DNA of 64,000 bases from assembly GCF_033115175.1 (NCBI RefSeq), contig NC_084834.1:11009294-11073293 (forward strand). The letters are read 5' to 3'. The notes under the pieces were generated by a model. It searched no databases. It saw only the letters and a program-made list of their open reading frames with translations, and was not told where the DNA came from. Positions 12,325-24,499 of this stretch are shown here, one piece after another. Position 1 is the first letter of the stretch. Each line of letters begins with the position of its first letter. A program made the position numbers and the translations under genes. The stretch is from Lepus europaeus. Its lineage: Eukaryota; Chordata; Mammalia; Lagomorpha; Leporidae.

Positions 12325-13140
12325 CCGGCAGGGCACTCTTGGCCCAGCTCCCACTATTTGCATCAGATTCAAGATAAACAAGAGCTGTTGAAGGGGTGCC
12401 AAAAGAACTTGAAATTTCTCTCACAAGAAGAGTATTGGAAAATTACAAATATTTTTTACAGATATTGTCTAGGCATTAGATGAACATCTTAAATTAAGAC
12501 CAGTTATTGCCACTGCTACAGTCTATTCTGAGACATTCTATGCCGGATATTCTCGGAAAAGCATAAATCTTGTATGAATGGCTTCTACCTCTGTGTTTTT
12601 GGCACCCAAAGGAGAGGAATTTGGAGTAGTCTCAAATGCAAGATTGGTTTCTGCTGCTACTTCTGTATGGAAAGGTGGATTTGCAGATACTTTTCCAAAG
12701 GAACTTGCTCATGGGATGAATCCTATATTGAAATGTGAACTCCATATTCCAGAATTAATGGGCTGTTGCTTCAGTTTTTATCACCCTCCTAGACCTTTGC
12801 TCCAGTATGTGCAGGGCATGGGCTAAGAAGCCGCGTGGCTTCCCCCTGCTGGATAGAGTGAGAGACGCCTACAGAAGGGCACTTTGTCCATAGCTCACCT
12901 CCACGTGGCCTGTGTTGTACAACAGAATGCCAGACAGTGGTTTGCTGAGCTTCCTGGGGATACCGAGAAGATTTTGGAAATTATCAGGTTATTTTAAAAC
13001 TATATGAACAGTGGAAGCATTTTGATGAGAGGAGAGATGGTAATGATTCTTATAGGAGGGTAAACCCAAAATCAACTCCCAACAGTGAAGGAGAGCAGGA
13101 TCCAAATGGAAGGTGGAACTCCAGCTGTGCCCAATCCTAA
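12325..13140 (+). pseudogene. CCNC: Processed pseudogene of cyclin C (CCNC)
   Basis: An intronless, degraded copy of the cyclin C coding region. The frame carries SSHYLHQIQDKQELL and LKFLSQEEYWK from the cyclin C N-terminus. After stops and a frame change (12578-12826) it carries FLAPKGEEFGVVSNARL, FPKELAHGMNPIL and RPLLQYVQGMG, matching the cyclin box. Near 12897-13010 it carries HLHVACVVQQ, RQWFAEL and EKILEII. The match ends with a stop codon at 13138-13140. The initiator codon is destroyed, a Gln codon after QGMG has become TAA, and there are several indels. It lies in ANXA10 intron 1, sense to the gene. UTR-derived sequence may extend from about 12230 and to about 13440; I could not fix the edges or a target-site duplication. 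Confidence 0.9.
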
Positions 13141-13639
13141 GACCTTCCCAGGAATTCCGCAGTGGACTGCTTGGAGATAAACCGCTGGACAGATGTCACT
13201 CACGTCTTCAATGGCACACAAATGAAAATGGAGAGCTTGTTTCTGTCAAGCATACTGGGAAGTGATTTTATTTTTGCAAAATACGTTTTTCCTTACCTAA
13301 GTCGATTCTAGTACAAAATCAATTATAATCTCCTGGTTATAAAAGTATGACAAGGTTTTAAGAGGACCTGCAAACATTTCAAAATTAATAACTTTCATTT
13401 AATATTTCTTAACTTAGATAATAGAAAAACTTTGTAAGTTTAAAATCATCTTTGTTCACTGAGATACCAAAAAAGGACATAAAAATTCAAGATGTGAGAA
13501 TTTTTTTTCTTTCATAAGTTAAACTTAAGCATCTTCCTAAAGCATTGCTTCCAAAAATAGTAAAATGATGTTAGAGAAGACTGACTTGTTTCTTCATTGT
13601 AAAAGGCTGGGTAGGTGAAATAAGTTCTCCTGTATCTAT
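13141..13639. other. Unassigned sequence after the cyclin C pseudogene
   Basis: May include retrocopied cyclin C 3' UTR, for example the aatgaaaatggagag stretch near 13220. No poly-A end could be fixed. Confidence 0.35.
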
Positions 13640-13968
13640 TTTTTGTAAGATTTACTTAATTGCTTGAAAGGCAGAGATCCAGAGAAAGAAGTCGAGACTG
13701 AGAGAGAGAGAGAGAGCTGGTTCACTCCCCAAATAGCCGCAATGGCCAGGGCTGGGCCAGGCTGAAGCCAGGAGCCACGAGCTTCTTCCAGGTCTCTCAC
13801 ATGGGTGCAGGGGCCCAAGGACTGGGGCCATCTTCTGCTGCTTTCCCAGGTGCATTAGCATGGAGCTGGATCAGAAGTGGAGCAGCCAGGACTTGAACCC
13901 AGTGCCCACATGGGATGCCGGTACTGCAGGCAGAAACTTAACTTGCTGTACTGCAGTGCTGGCTCCCC
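13640..13968 (-). mobile_element. CSINE
   Basis: Reverse-oriented tail (taagatttacttaattgc), GA tract, ggttcactccccaaatagcc, ggtctctcacatgggtgcag, and head side ggcagaaacttaacttg to gtgctggctcc. Confidence 0.92.
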
Positions 13969-14637
13969 TACATGTATTTCTTAAGCTCCTTAACTTCTAT
14001 CTACTAGTGAAAATCTTATGGCAACTAATTTAATAATTGATTCCTATTTATATACACTCTGCAACAATTTGAAAACTAATATAATTAAACCTCTTAATAT
14101 CACTATCTGTACTATTCCTAATGAGCTAGTCATCACTTCATTAAATTTTACTTTGATTAGATAATACAGATATTTTCTTTGCAAGTATAATACAGTTATA
14201 AACTAAAGTCATACTTTCCTTTAAGAATCCAGCTAAATTCACAAAAATCCTATCTCAGTGATTCTGTCTCTGGAAAGATTCTTTCCTGAGAGCAGAAGTG
14301 CACAGGAGCCAAGGGCAAAGGGTCTCTAACTCACCTGAGGCTTGGTTGCCATTTCTTCTAATTGATGATGACAAGAAACACCCAGCCAGCCATGCATCCT
14401 GTCCCTTCTTGACACTAGACAACCCCGCTGTGGACAAAACTCTGATCCCTTCATGGCAATACAGGGGTTTCTCTGTGTACTCTGTATAAAACTTGAAGTA
14501 TTAGACACCTTGCTCCCAAAAGCAAACCAGCTAATGGGAATTGGGTTTTCACTCTTTCACTCTCTCTCAGTCTCTCAGAAATCACTATTAAGTAGTCTGT
14601 TGCCAATCATGAGTACAACTCAACTCAAACACTGATA
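13969..14637. other. Unassigned intron 1 sequence
   Basis: No exon, repeat or RNA gene recognised. Short frames of 60-63 residues on both strands have no known motif. Confidence 0.4.
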
Positions 14638-14752
14638 TTATATATATATACATATATATATACATATATACATATATATACATATATATATACATATATA
14701 TACATATATACATATATATACATATATATACATATATATACATATATACATA
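14638..14752. repeat. Imperfect (catatatata)n minisatellite
   Basis: About 115 bp of repeated tatatatacatat-type units of alternating length. Highly self-complementary. Confidence 0.95.
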
Positions 14753-15724
14753 TCCACCCCTCACTCTCTCCTTCCCTCTTTCTCCATTTCAAATAAAATG
14801 AAAATAAAGAAATAACAATTTTTTAAAGTCATATGCATTCCCTCTTTTCTGGCTGAGATGATCAGCCTCATGGCGAGAGGTGTCCGAGTGGGGAGGAAGC
14901 TATCTGAACGCTGCAGGTTCTTACTCACTTTGATTTATGCCTTGTTCTCAGCGCCTGAAAAATCCTTTAGACCAAGCCGAGGGAGGGTGACTGTAATGTG
15001 ATTGCTCTCTCAGAGCAGTGGGGATTCCAGGGAGAACCACTGTTGTTCCCTTTCCTAATCAGTCATGGGAGTGAATGGGTAGTTATTGCCTAAATTATTG
15101 AGAACCTGGCTGAGGGTGTTTAAAGCCTCCTAAAATATATTCTGTACTGTAGGGGGTTTCTCCTTCAATGCGATTTCATGATGTGGAAGAATTTCAGAGA
15201 ATTGCTTAAAAGGAAAACTATGTATGTGTATATGTTTTTAACTGGGAAGGAACCAATTCTGAAAGTATTGCTGAAATGTGTAAGGATACCTGCATGGCAT
15301 ATTCATTCTTGATTTGGAGTAAGAAAAAATGTCAAGAAGCAAAAGTTGTTATTCCTGTCTTTCTGCACTTATATTTTATAACATTAATTCTAAATTATCT
15401 GGGTAACAAAGAACAATATTTTATGCAACAAAGATCATAGCAACTCTGTAAGTTGGAAATATTTCTATAATGATTGTTTTATATTCAATCATTGATAGCT
15501 ATATTTTTACCTATTGTTTCTACTGATACATGTATTGTCCTTCATATAAAAGACTAACGCACAGATCTTTTGTTCTCCTCTTAGTTCCAAGCATTTAGTA
15601 CTATTTATATTTGTGATGAGGACGAAGAGATGGAAATAGCAAAGAGTGTGAGAGTGTCAGCCTATAAAACGATCTCAGGAAACAAGGTACAACCTCTTAG
15701 ACACTTATAAGAAGAGTCAGGAAG
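14753..15724. other. Unassigned intron 1 sequence
   Basis: Starts with a CT-rich stretch and caaataaaatgaaaataaag (14755-14815) that may be a CSINE tail remnant. The rest is not recognised. Confidence 0.4.
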
Positions 15725-15932
15725 GGACTGGCATTGTGGCATAGCATGGTGGCTGGGAGCACCTGGGGGACCCGGATGGAGTTCCAGGTTCCTGGCTTCA
15801 ACACAGCCCAGCTGCAGCTGTTTGCAACCTTTAGGGAGTGAACCAGCAGATGGAAGATCTCAATCTCTCTCTCTCTCTTTCTCTTTCTGCCTTTCAAATA
15901 AATAGATGGATACATCTTTTAAAAAAAAAAAG
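15725..15932 (+). mobile_element. CSINE with internal deletion
   Basis: Head gggactggcattgtggcat, then directly gggagcacctgggg, gtgaaccagcagatgg, CT tract and caaataaatagatgg with A-run. About 120 bp of the usual middle is missing. Confidence 0.87.
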
Positions 15933-16886
15933 TACTTGAAAAATCTGAAGTGTGCCTTCCTGTAATTGGAAAGCAACCCTGGCTTATTATTACTGGTGTA
16001 TTATTATTATTAGAATATAAAAATGTTACTGACTCTTGTGTCAATTTATTGTCTGGCAATTTTACTGAATTTGTTGATCAGTTCTAGCAGTCTCTTGGTC
16101 ATATACATTATCTACAAAATTTTTCCTTCTTTCCTATTTGTATGCCTTTGTTTGTTTATCATGTCTAGTGGCTCTAGCTAAAACTTCTAGTGCCATACTG
16201 AATAAGGACAGTGGGAGTGGCTATCCTTGTCCAATTCCAGATCTTAGAGAAAACGTCCTCAGCTTTCCCACATTCATTATGTTAGTGTGATGTATCATGC
16301 TAATGGATTCATGTATATTGCATCATCTGCATCCCAGGGGTAAATTCCACCCGGCCAGGGCGATTGATTGCTTCATGTGTTGTTGGATCCAACCTGCTAC
16401 TGTTTTGTTGAAAACCTTTGCATCTGTGTTCATCAGAGAGATTGGGCTGTAATTTTCTTCTGTTGTATCCTTGTCTGGTCTTGAAATCCAGGTAATGCTG
16501 GCCTCATAGAATGAGTTTGGAAGAGTTCCACCTTTTCAAAAATGTGAGAAGAACTGGTGCTAGTTCTTCCTTAAAAGTTCTTTCATAGTGAGGCCTTCTG
16601 GTCCTGGGCTTTTCTGCACTGGAAGTCTTTTATTATTGATTGAATGTCGTTACTCACTGGTAGTCCATTCAGGTTTTCTGTGTAGTCATAGTTCAGTTTT
16701 GGTAAGTTATACGCATCCAGAAATTTGTTCATATATTCTAGGTTTTGAAGTTTGTTGATGTATTTAATATTTGTCCCAATGACCTTCGTATTTCTGCGGT
16801 ATCCGTTGTAATATCACCTTTTTCTTCTCTGATCTACTTCTCAGATTTGAGTCTTCTGTCTTCTTTTCCTGATGAATCTAACAGTT

Positions 16887-16905
16887 GGGGGGTGGGGGGT
16901 GGGGG
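16887..16905 (+). repeat. G-rich tract (possible G-quadruplex)
   Basis: Three G-runs of 6, 6 and 5 separated by single T, inside the ancient L1. Confidence 0.8.
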
Positions 16906-17204
16906 CACATTCTGCCAAGGGACATTTGGACGTTACAACCGTAGTATTTTCTTGCTAGATTGATCCATTTTTCATTACATAGTGACCTTCTTTACCTGTT
17001 TTTATAGTTTTTGTCTATTTTGTCTAATAAAAGTGTAGCTACTCCTACTAACTTTTGTTATCCATTTACATGGGCTATCTTTTGCTCTCCTTTTATTTTC
17101 TGTCTGCATATCTTTATTGGTGAGATCAGTTTCTTTCAGGCAAAGTGTCATTGAGTCTTCTTTTTTAATCCTTTCAGCCAGTCTGGTTTTTCTATTAAAT
17201 TTTT

Positions 17205-17534
17205 TTAAGATTTATTTTATTTATGTATTTGAAAGGCAGAGTTACAGAGAGAAGGAGAGATGGAGAGAGAGCTCTTCCATCTGCTGGTTCACTCCCCAAA
17301 TGGCCACAATGGCTGGGGCTGGGCCAGACTGAAGCCAGGAACCAGGAGATTCTTCCAGGTCTCCCACGTGGACGCAGGAGCCCGAACATGTGGACTGTCT
17401 TCTATTGTATTCCTAGGCCTATTTTCAGGGAGCTGGATAGGAAGTGGAGCACCAGGATTCGAACCGGTGCCCATAGAGAATGCCTGCACTGCAGGCAGCA
17501 GCTTAACCTGCTGTGCCTCAAAGCTAGCCCCAGT
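17205..17534 (-). mobile_element. CSINE inserted in ancient L1
   Basis: Reverse-oriented tail (aagatttattttatttatg, tttgaaaggcagagttac), ggttcactccccaaatggcc, ggtctcccacgtggacgcag, head side agcttaacctgctgtgcc. It splits the L1 endonuclease region between 17200 and 17540. Confidence 0.93.
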
Positions 17535-19752
17535 CTATCTCTTATAGTTTGGCAATTTAGTCTATTTACATTCAAGGATATGACTCTGATGTTTCTTCTG
17601 CTCATGTTGAATATCCTTTACGCTTTCTCTAGTGTATTTTAAATTTGTATGTCTTTTCATGATGGTAGTTACCTTTATTTTGCTTCTATTTGTAGAAGTC
17701 CCTTAAGCATCTACCATAAGGCTGGCAGGTGGTGATGTTTTTTGCTTGCCTTAGAAAGCCTTTATTCCTCCTCTATTTATGAAGGATGGCTTTTCTGAGT
17801 ATGTCAGTCTTGGTTGGCAGGTTGATTTTCCTTAACCTTGGGGTATGAAACTCCATTCCCTACTGGTCTGTGAAGTTCCTGCTACCTACCATGCTGCTTT
17901 TCTACTGCTCCCCTTAAGTGTGACTTGATGCCCTTCTCTTGTGGATTTCAGAATTCTCTTTGTGCTGTACTTTTAAGAATTTGACTATGATGTCTTGTGG
18001 CGAGAATGTTTTCTAGTCATGTCTATTTGGGGTCTCAAGAACCTTCTAAGATTCTAAATCTTTGTCAAGATTGGAGAACTTTCCAGTTATTATTTCATTG
18101 ACTATGTTTTCTACGCCTCTACTCCCTCTTGGAGTCCCATAATCTAAGCATTTGTTCATTTAATGATGTCCCAAAGCTCTCAGTGAAATTCATTTTTTTG
18201 TCTTTTTTTCTGATTGTGGTATTTCAAAAGACAGGTCTTCAAGTTTCAAATATTTCTTCTGTCTGAACTAGTTTTTCATTGAGGTTTCATTTGTATTTTT
18301 ATTTACTTACTAAGTTGTTCATTTCCAAGATTTCTGCTGGGTTCTTTTTCAAGATTTATCACTTCACTAGATTTCTCATTCATATCATTCACTGCTTTGC
18401 TGATTCTGTTCAATGTCTGTATGTATTCTCTTGTATCTCCATGAGTATCCTTTTAATCATGCTTTTGACTCATCAACCTCCTTTTCTTTAGTCTGTTTAT
18501 GAAACATTACTGTATTCCCCTAAGAAGTAATACTGCCTTGCATCTTCCTGTGTCTGTCAATATCTGCACATGTGTCAGATCAATTGTTTCTATCATTTTT
18601 GAGCGGCTTTCTTTGTAAAAGACTTTTTCCTGAATATGGGTCTTCAGGTGTTGTTTTGTGGGCTATTTTGGCTTCATCTCCAGTTGGATGCTGTGGTATA
18701 GTCTCCCTAAATCTTTCACAGCAATTGTCGGCAGAGCACTGGGGGCATGGCTGCTCTTCTCAGTCTCCACAGGGATGTGTGGGTCTTGGTAGTAGTCTGT
18801 GGGGCAGAAGCCACGGCTGCAAGAGCACTGGTTCTTAGTCCACTATGGCTGAGATTTGGAAGCACTGGCCTGGAGTCCTGGAGGAGCCACTCAAGACCCC
18901 ACATTGCCAAGGGCATGGCTAGAGTCATGGTACCACCAAGCCTAAAGTCCGGCAGGGACACATGAATCTCCATAGTGTCAGCACTAGGTTTCTATGAAAT
19001 GTTTCAGGACTTGTCTTCTTTTTCTTCCCCCATGCAGACAATTATTTTTTTCAGTGTTATATTGCTTGTGGTTAAGGAAGGAGTGACAAATCCTGCGGCT
19101 GCCTGTGCCCTGATACTACTTCACACCTGGAGCCCACAGCCTGCTGAGACCAGTACACATGGAGCAGGGCCGAAGCCCACTTTCCTATGGGTTCTTTGCA
19201 GCTACGGTGGGCTTGCAGCCCAAGGCTATGGCAACCAACCACAGCTGATGCTGACGGGGGTATATGTCTCATTTTGCTACTGCCACAAGTATCCACCAGG
19301 ATCCAGGTGGGTCCAGGGCTCTGTTTATAGGCACTGGCCTAGGACAAGGACAATTGGTATCTGCCCAGTGCTTATACCATTTCCAAGATACAATCTTGTG
19401 TTCACTTTGGTGCCCTACTTCCCAGCTGCTGGAGTCTTGCTGCTTTCTCTCTGCCCACAGTTGGGGATAGTTTCATGGGGCAGCCCCTTAGCCACCCAGG
19501 CTGGCACTAAATTGCATCACATGTAGAACTCTGAATCTCCCAGCACTGCATGGTGTCAGGTTAGACACCATGTCTCCTCAATGCTGGGTGGTGTTAAGGG
19601 CAGAAATGAGCCTGTTCCAGATCTCACCTGACACCAGGGCAGACCTATATGCTGTGACCGTGAGCATGGTCCCAGGGACAGAGGCCTTTGAGCTTTATCT
19701 AGTGCCAGGTCTCATCATAGTAGGGCCAGCACTGAGCTTCAAGGCAAAGCCC

Positions 19753-20084
19753 TGGGGCAGCATTGTGGCATAGTTGGTTAAGTTGCCACCTGCAACACAG
19801 CATCCTATATGAGTGCCAGTTCATGTCCCAGCTGCTCCACTTCCTATCCAGCTCCTGCTAATGTGCCTGGGAAAGTGGCAGAGGATGGCCTAAGTGCTTG
19901 GGAGACCTGGAAGATGCTCCTGGCTCCTGACTTCAGCCTGGCCCAGCCCCAGCCATTGTGGCCATTTGGGGAGTGAACCAACAATTGGAAGATCCTTTCT
20001 CTCTCTTCTTTTCTCCTTCTCTCTCCCTCTCTCTCCTATCTCTTTCAAATAAAAATAAAAAAATAAATCTAAAAAAAAAAAAAA
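19753..20084 (+). mobile_element. CSINE with target-site duplication
   Basis: Head ggggcagcattgtggcat, gttcatgtcccagctgctcc, tggccatttggggagtgaac, CT tract, caaataaaaataaaaaaat end. Direct repeat gcaaagccct at 19743-19752 and just after the A-run at 20085-20094. Confidence 0.93.
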
Positions 20085-20734
20085 GCAAAGCCCTAAGCTT
20101 CCTTTCATTCCCTACTCTTTGGTGGTGACTGGACTCTTGTTCCACTGTCTGCTGGAGGCTGGGGGAGAGGTGATACAGGTAGTCACTCCTTTGCCAGCCT
20201 GGCTATGGAGGTCCAAAGGCTCGGAATTCATGTGTGAGTCTTGAGGCACAGGCCATAGGCTGTCTCCAGCACTGGGTTTCAAGTCTAAGGTGTATACTTA
20301 ACTTCCTTTCCTTCCCCCAGGTGAGAGACTTGGAGCTATGTTTCATAGAACTGGGGAAGAGGCACCGTGTCAGCTCTTTCCTTCCTGACTTCCTTAGTGG
20401 CTCTTTGCTCACTATTATGTGCAAACCAGGCCCTGCGGTCTCTCAGTTGGCTTCCTTAGCTCTTGTGAAGTTGAACTGAGTGTGAATCGCTGCTCACGTT
20501 GGTGTCTCTGTGGGGAGTCGACCACTGGATCAGCTTGCTTAGCTGCTATACCACTCCACTGCCAGGGAGCGGTGGCTTCTCAGAAGAAAGCAATGTTACA
20601 CATCCAAATCATTCCTACTGTTTTGCACAGTTAGATTATGTGGTAGTTGATTCAGTTTGCTAAAAATGGACTATTTATTCTTCTATCAAAACTCCAATTT
20701 ATATATGACTAGGAGCAAAACTTGTATTTGGATT

Positions 20735-21305
20735 ACATTTATAGTCACAATAGGTATGATATGGAATCAATCCAGATGTCCACCAACCGATGACTAGATA
20801 CAGAAATTGTGGTATATATACACTATGGAATACTACTCAGCCATAACAAAGAATCAACTCCTGTCTTTTGCAACAAAATGGATGCAACTGGAAACCATTA
20901 TACTTAGTGAAATAAGCCAGTCCCAAAAAGACAAATATCATATGTTTACCTGGTCTGTGCTAATAGCGTAACATAAAAAATGTAATGTATATAAAGCAAA
21001 ATGGACATTTTGAGAATTATTGCTTACAGTCCTTGTCTCTACTGTGAATGAACAGTGTGTTTTTTTCCTTCTTACTACTTGTTGAATTCTTTATTTAGTA
21101 GAGAGTTAAGCTTACAATTATAAAATAAACTGAAAATGTCATTGTAAAAATCAAAAGGAATTATAAGAAAGGAAGGAAGAGAGAGGGTGGGAGCATGGGC
21201 AGGAGGGAGAGTAGGGTGGGAAGTATCACTAAGCTCCTAAATCCATATATAAGAAATACATGAAATCTGTTCACCTTATATAAATTAAATAAATAAATAA
21301 ATAAG
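20735..21305 (+). mobile_element. L1 3' end (ORF2 C-terminus and 3' UTR)
   Basis: The + strand has gaatcaatccagatgtccac, ggaatactactcagccataa and agtcccaaaaagacaaatat, the L1 ORF2 tail (YYSAITKNQLLSFATKWMQL-like, with stops). A purine-rich 3' UTR and aattaaataaataaataa end follow. More diverged than the L1 at 9840. Confidence 0.88.
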
Positions 21306-23635
21306 AATTCAAATTGAAACGACAGGCATTAGATCCTACTTTGCCTTAGATGAGTGATACTACTTCCAACCCTGTCCATTTTCAAAGCAAGGAAAATAAA
21401 ATCTTCGCATACACACACACATAGTATTTTTCACTGTCATGCTGAAGCGTGTTTTTCAAATTTTCCACTTGGCCCTATGGCCACAAAAACGTAAGACCTT
21501 TTCATGGAAAGGGCGCTGCTTTAGCGGTGTTACATTCTGAATACACACCTGAAGCAACCGTCTGTGGCTCTCTCAGTTTCACTGGGTGAAGTTAAACTGT
21601 GAAAACCAGCAGGTCAGATCAGATGCTGTTAACGGAGCAGCTGCGTTCCTGGAGCACGCGCTGTTTGCCTGGGTCCAGGTCCGCACTACATGTCAGCTGG
21701 GACTCTCAACGAGTCGCCCTGCAAACTGCACTGGTTTTTTTTTCTTTCATTCTTTCCCTTGCTCCATCATCACCACTGGAACTCAAATCAGCTATCAATA
21801 TCCTGCTTAAGACTTTTAACATCCCATAGTAATCTTGTACCTGCCACCCACAACTCTATGTTCTACTCAATATACAACGAGCAAATTATGCCTGTGCCCT
21901 CACTTTCCAGATCACTTGCTTGTTCACACACCTATAAGGGAGAAATTTCTGCTCTGTCAACTCTGAAAAGCTCTTCACCAACCTTATTTTTCAGGCTAAT
22001 TTTTCTCTCTCTTATTTACTTATTATTGCTTATCCAATATGATAAATATAATGATGGAAAGAATCTACTTAATTCATATATGCTCTACTGTATTTGCAAA
22101 AGAAATTTTTTTAAACTTCTATTAGATCATATGTAAAGCCAGTTTATTCAGCCAAAAATTTCACTAAATGATTTTTAAATCAACCATTTAATACAAATGA
22201 CATCACTAATAAATTGGAATAGTTTAAAAAGAACATTCAGTACACAGACAATCTTGGTCAAGTTCTGACACAACTTATGCAGACAAAGAACATAAAATAT
22301 AATTTGAAAGATAAAAGAATGAAGCCCTAGAACAATTACTTGGCACAACAATGCATTATAAAATGATACAATCTGTCCCAATTTGAGGAACAGGTACCAA
22401 ACTGGGAAAATATAAGGTACTAACTACAAACAACAACGTCGTGAGTGCGAGGATGTTAGTGAGAGAAGAGCTCAAGGCAGATTAGCTTTGTCATGGGATT
22501 CAGGAGCACTTGTACATGAATGTACTTGAACTCTGTAAGATACAGACTGTGCTTTTCCCTTAATTACATGTAGCTTTCCAAACAGGCATTTAAGAGTTCA
22601 CTCCACTAACACCGTTGTACTTCTAAATATGAAAACATGGCCATCTCACAATCATCATGAGGCTTTTGGCCTTCGTCAAATAGCGAACTCCATGTTTCTT
22701 AGCATCAGTGAAATCGAGTTCAAAATGAGTTGAATTCTGAGCTAGCGAACACTGTTCTTAATCCTCCCGTGAGCACTTGGGTATTGGCGTGTGTATGTTT
22801 AAGTAGAAATTATGGTCTAGTCCTTTCTCGTTAATTAACCAACCTTCTACTGTTTGAAAGCTTTGTCTCCAGCTAAGATGATATTGCTGAACAGCATGGC
22901 AAATGAGCCCTTCTCATGGCCTCCTGGGTTCATTTGCTATGGGAAGGCATATATTTTTTTCACAATGGTTCTGGTTATGCTGACAACATCCGGGAGAGCT
23001 GCCTTTCTTCATAACACATTTTTTGCTGAAAGCTCTCCTGGTCTGTCTGTGATCATATAGTGCCCAGCCTGGGCCAGCTCTGTCTAAAATAAATGGGCCA
23101 TGTGGACCCAAAGCCTGCCCTCACTTCTCTGCCATTTTATTGCTGGCAAGAGGGAGAATTCCCAGGGCCTGTCACTCTGGTTTTGGTTTGCCCCTGCAGC
23201 TATGAGTGCAAGCTAAATAACCCTGCCCACCTAGATGACCCACATGTGTATAACTCTCATAACCCAAATTCAAACATTTTCAATTTCCCCTAATGTGATT
23301 TTAGGGTGCTTTATGTGCAAAAAAGGCTGCACTGCTTATAATTTGTGTAAATGGCATGAACTCTCCCCCAAAAAGCTTCCTTTTCACTTTCTGTGAAGTA
23401 CTCTCCAATTCCTAAGAAAATGATTCTTGCTGTTAACATGACAAGTATTTTTCATTTGTTTCCTATATTTTTCTACTCTTGGTTTTGGGTGCATCAGTTT
23501 CCTGTCTAAAATAGTAGATGTCAACATTATGAAAGCCGATAGGTAAAATAAACACAACCAAATTAGCTGTCTACAATTAACATATAATTAGGGCTTTCAT
23601 TTAATAGACTTGTGTGTGTCTTAAATAAAACAAAT
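21306..23635. other. Unassigned intron 1 sequence
   Basis: About 2.3 kb with no exon, repeat or RNA gene that I recognise. A 148-residue + frame at 21690-22136 has no known domain. This is one of the longest stretches without a recognised transposon in intron 1. Confidence 0.4.
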
Positions 23636-23946
23636 AAGGGACTGGTGTTTGGCACATTGGTTAAAACTTCATTTGAACACCTGCATTCCATACCTGAGGG
23701 CCTGGTTTGAGTCCTGGTTCTTCCAGTCCCAATCCAGATTCAAGCCAATATGCTCTGGGAGGCAGCAGGTAAAATGGGGTCAGGTACTTGGATTCCTGCC
23801 ATCCACATGAGAGGCTCGAATTTAGTTCCAACTTTCCAGCTGCTGCCTGGCCCCATCCTGGATGTTGCAGGCATTTGGCAGATAAACTTATGCATGGAAG
23901 TTCTCCTGCCTCTCTGCTTTCAAAATACAAGTCAAAATATTTTTAA
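23636..23946 (+). mobile_element. Old CSINE
   Basis: Head gggactggtgtttggcaca, gggcctggtttgagtcctgg, gatgttgcaggcatttggca and a gcctctctgctttcaaaata tail. Older subfamily, diverged. Confidence 0.82.
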
Positions 23947-24108
23947 ATGTTTAATTAAAAAGAATAGATTTTCTGTATCTATGACATTCATGAAACTTGT
24001 ATAACTTAAAAAAATTTTTTTTAAAAATTTTAAAAAGAGTAGATTTTCACTGTTATTTATCTGGCAAAAAAAATGTTGAAACCTTTCATGCAAATTATCA
24101 CACTCACT

Positions 24109-24465
24109 TTCTTTTTTTTTATTTTATTTTTTATTTTTGACAGGCAGAGTGGACAGTGAGAGAGAGACAGACAGAAAGGTCTTCCTTTTGCCGTTGGTTC
24201 ACCCTCCAATGGCCGCCACAGTAGGCGCGCTGCGGCTGGCGCACCGCGCTGATCCGATGGCAGGAGCCAAGTGCTAATCCTGGTCTCCCATGGGGTGCAG
24301 GGCCCAAGCACCTGGGCCATCCTCCACTGCACTCCCTGTCCACAGCAGAGAGCTGGCCTGGAAGAGGGGCAACCGGGACAGGATCGGTGCCCCGACCGGG
24401 ACTGGAACCCGGTGTGCCAGCGCCGCAAGGCAGAGGGTTAGCCTAGTGAGCCGCGGCGCCGGCCA
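24109..24465 (-). mobile_element. Young CSINE next to ANXA10 exon 2
   Basis: Full-length antisense copy: T-rich tail (24109-24138), gacaggcagagtggac, GA tract, ggttcaccctccaatggcc, ggtctcccatggggtgcag and intact head ending ccgcggcgccggcc. Perfect 12-bp duplication atcacactcact at 24097-24108 and 24466-24477. Its right edge is 34 bp before exon 2. Confidence 0.95.
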
Positions 24466-24499
24466 ATCACACTCACTCTCTTATGGACTCTCCCACCAG

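Larger units (their letters stand above)
15985..20620 (-). mobile_element. Ancient L1, antisense: reverse transcriptase to endonuclease and 5' region
   Basis: Read on the minus strand this is an old L1. Reverse transcriptase-side sequence lies at 15985-16745 (+ strand text gattgggctgtaattttc and gctggcctcatagaatga). Endonuclease-side sequence follows to about 17640, with minus-strand residues VISLNVNRLN near 17580, the conserved L1 endonuclease start. 17640-18700 resembles the region 5' of ORF2 in ancient mammalian L1. 18700-20620 is more GC-rich, possibly the 5' UTR; that assignment is inference. Two CSINEs are inserted (17205 and 19753). The 183-residue + frame at 18975-19526 looks like chance. 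Confidence 0.7.

Noticed and set aside
16301..16640. Possible coding or regulatory block with low stop density
   Set aside because: It matches reverse-complemented L1 reverse transcriptase sequence, so it is transposon remains.
18975..19526. 183-residue plus-strand open frame
   Set aside because: Lies in the antisense 5' side of an ancient L1, with no known domain and the wrong strand for L1 proteins. Probably chance in a GC-richer segment.
1..24499. ANXA10 first coding exon within the window
   Set aside because: I looked for a short exon encoding an MFCGDY-like start with a donor and saw none. It encodes so few residues that a diverged copy could be missed, but upstream of the window is more likely.
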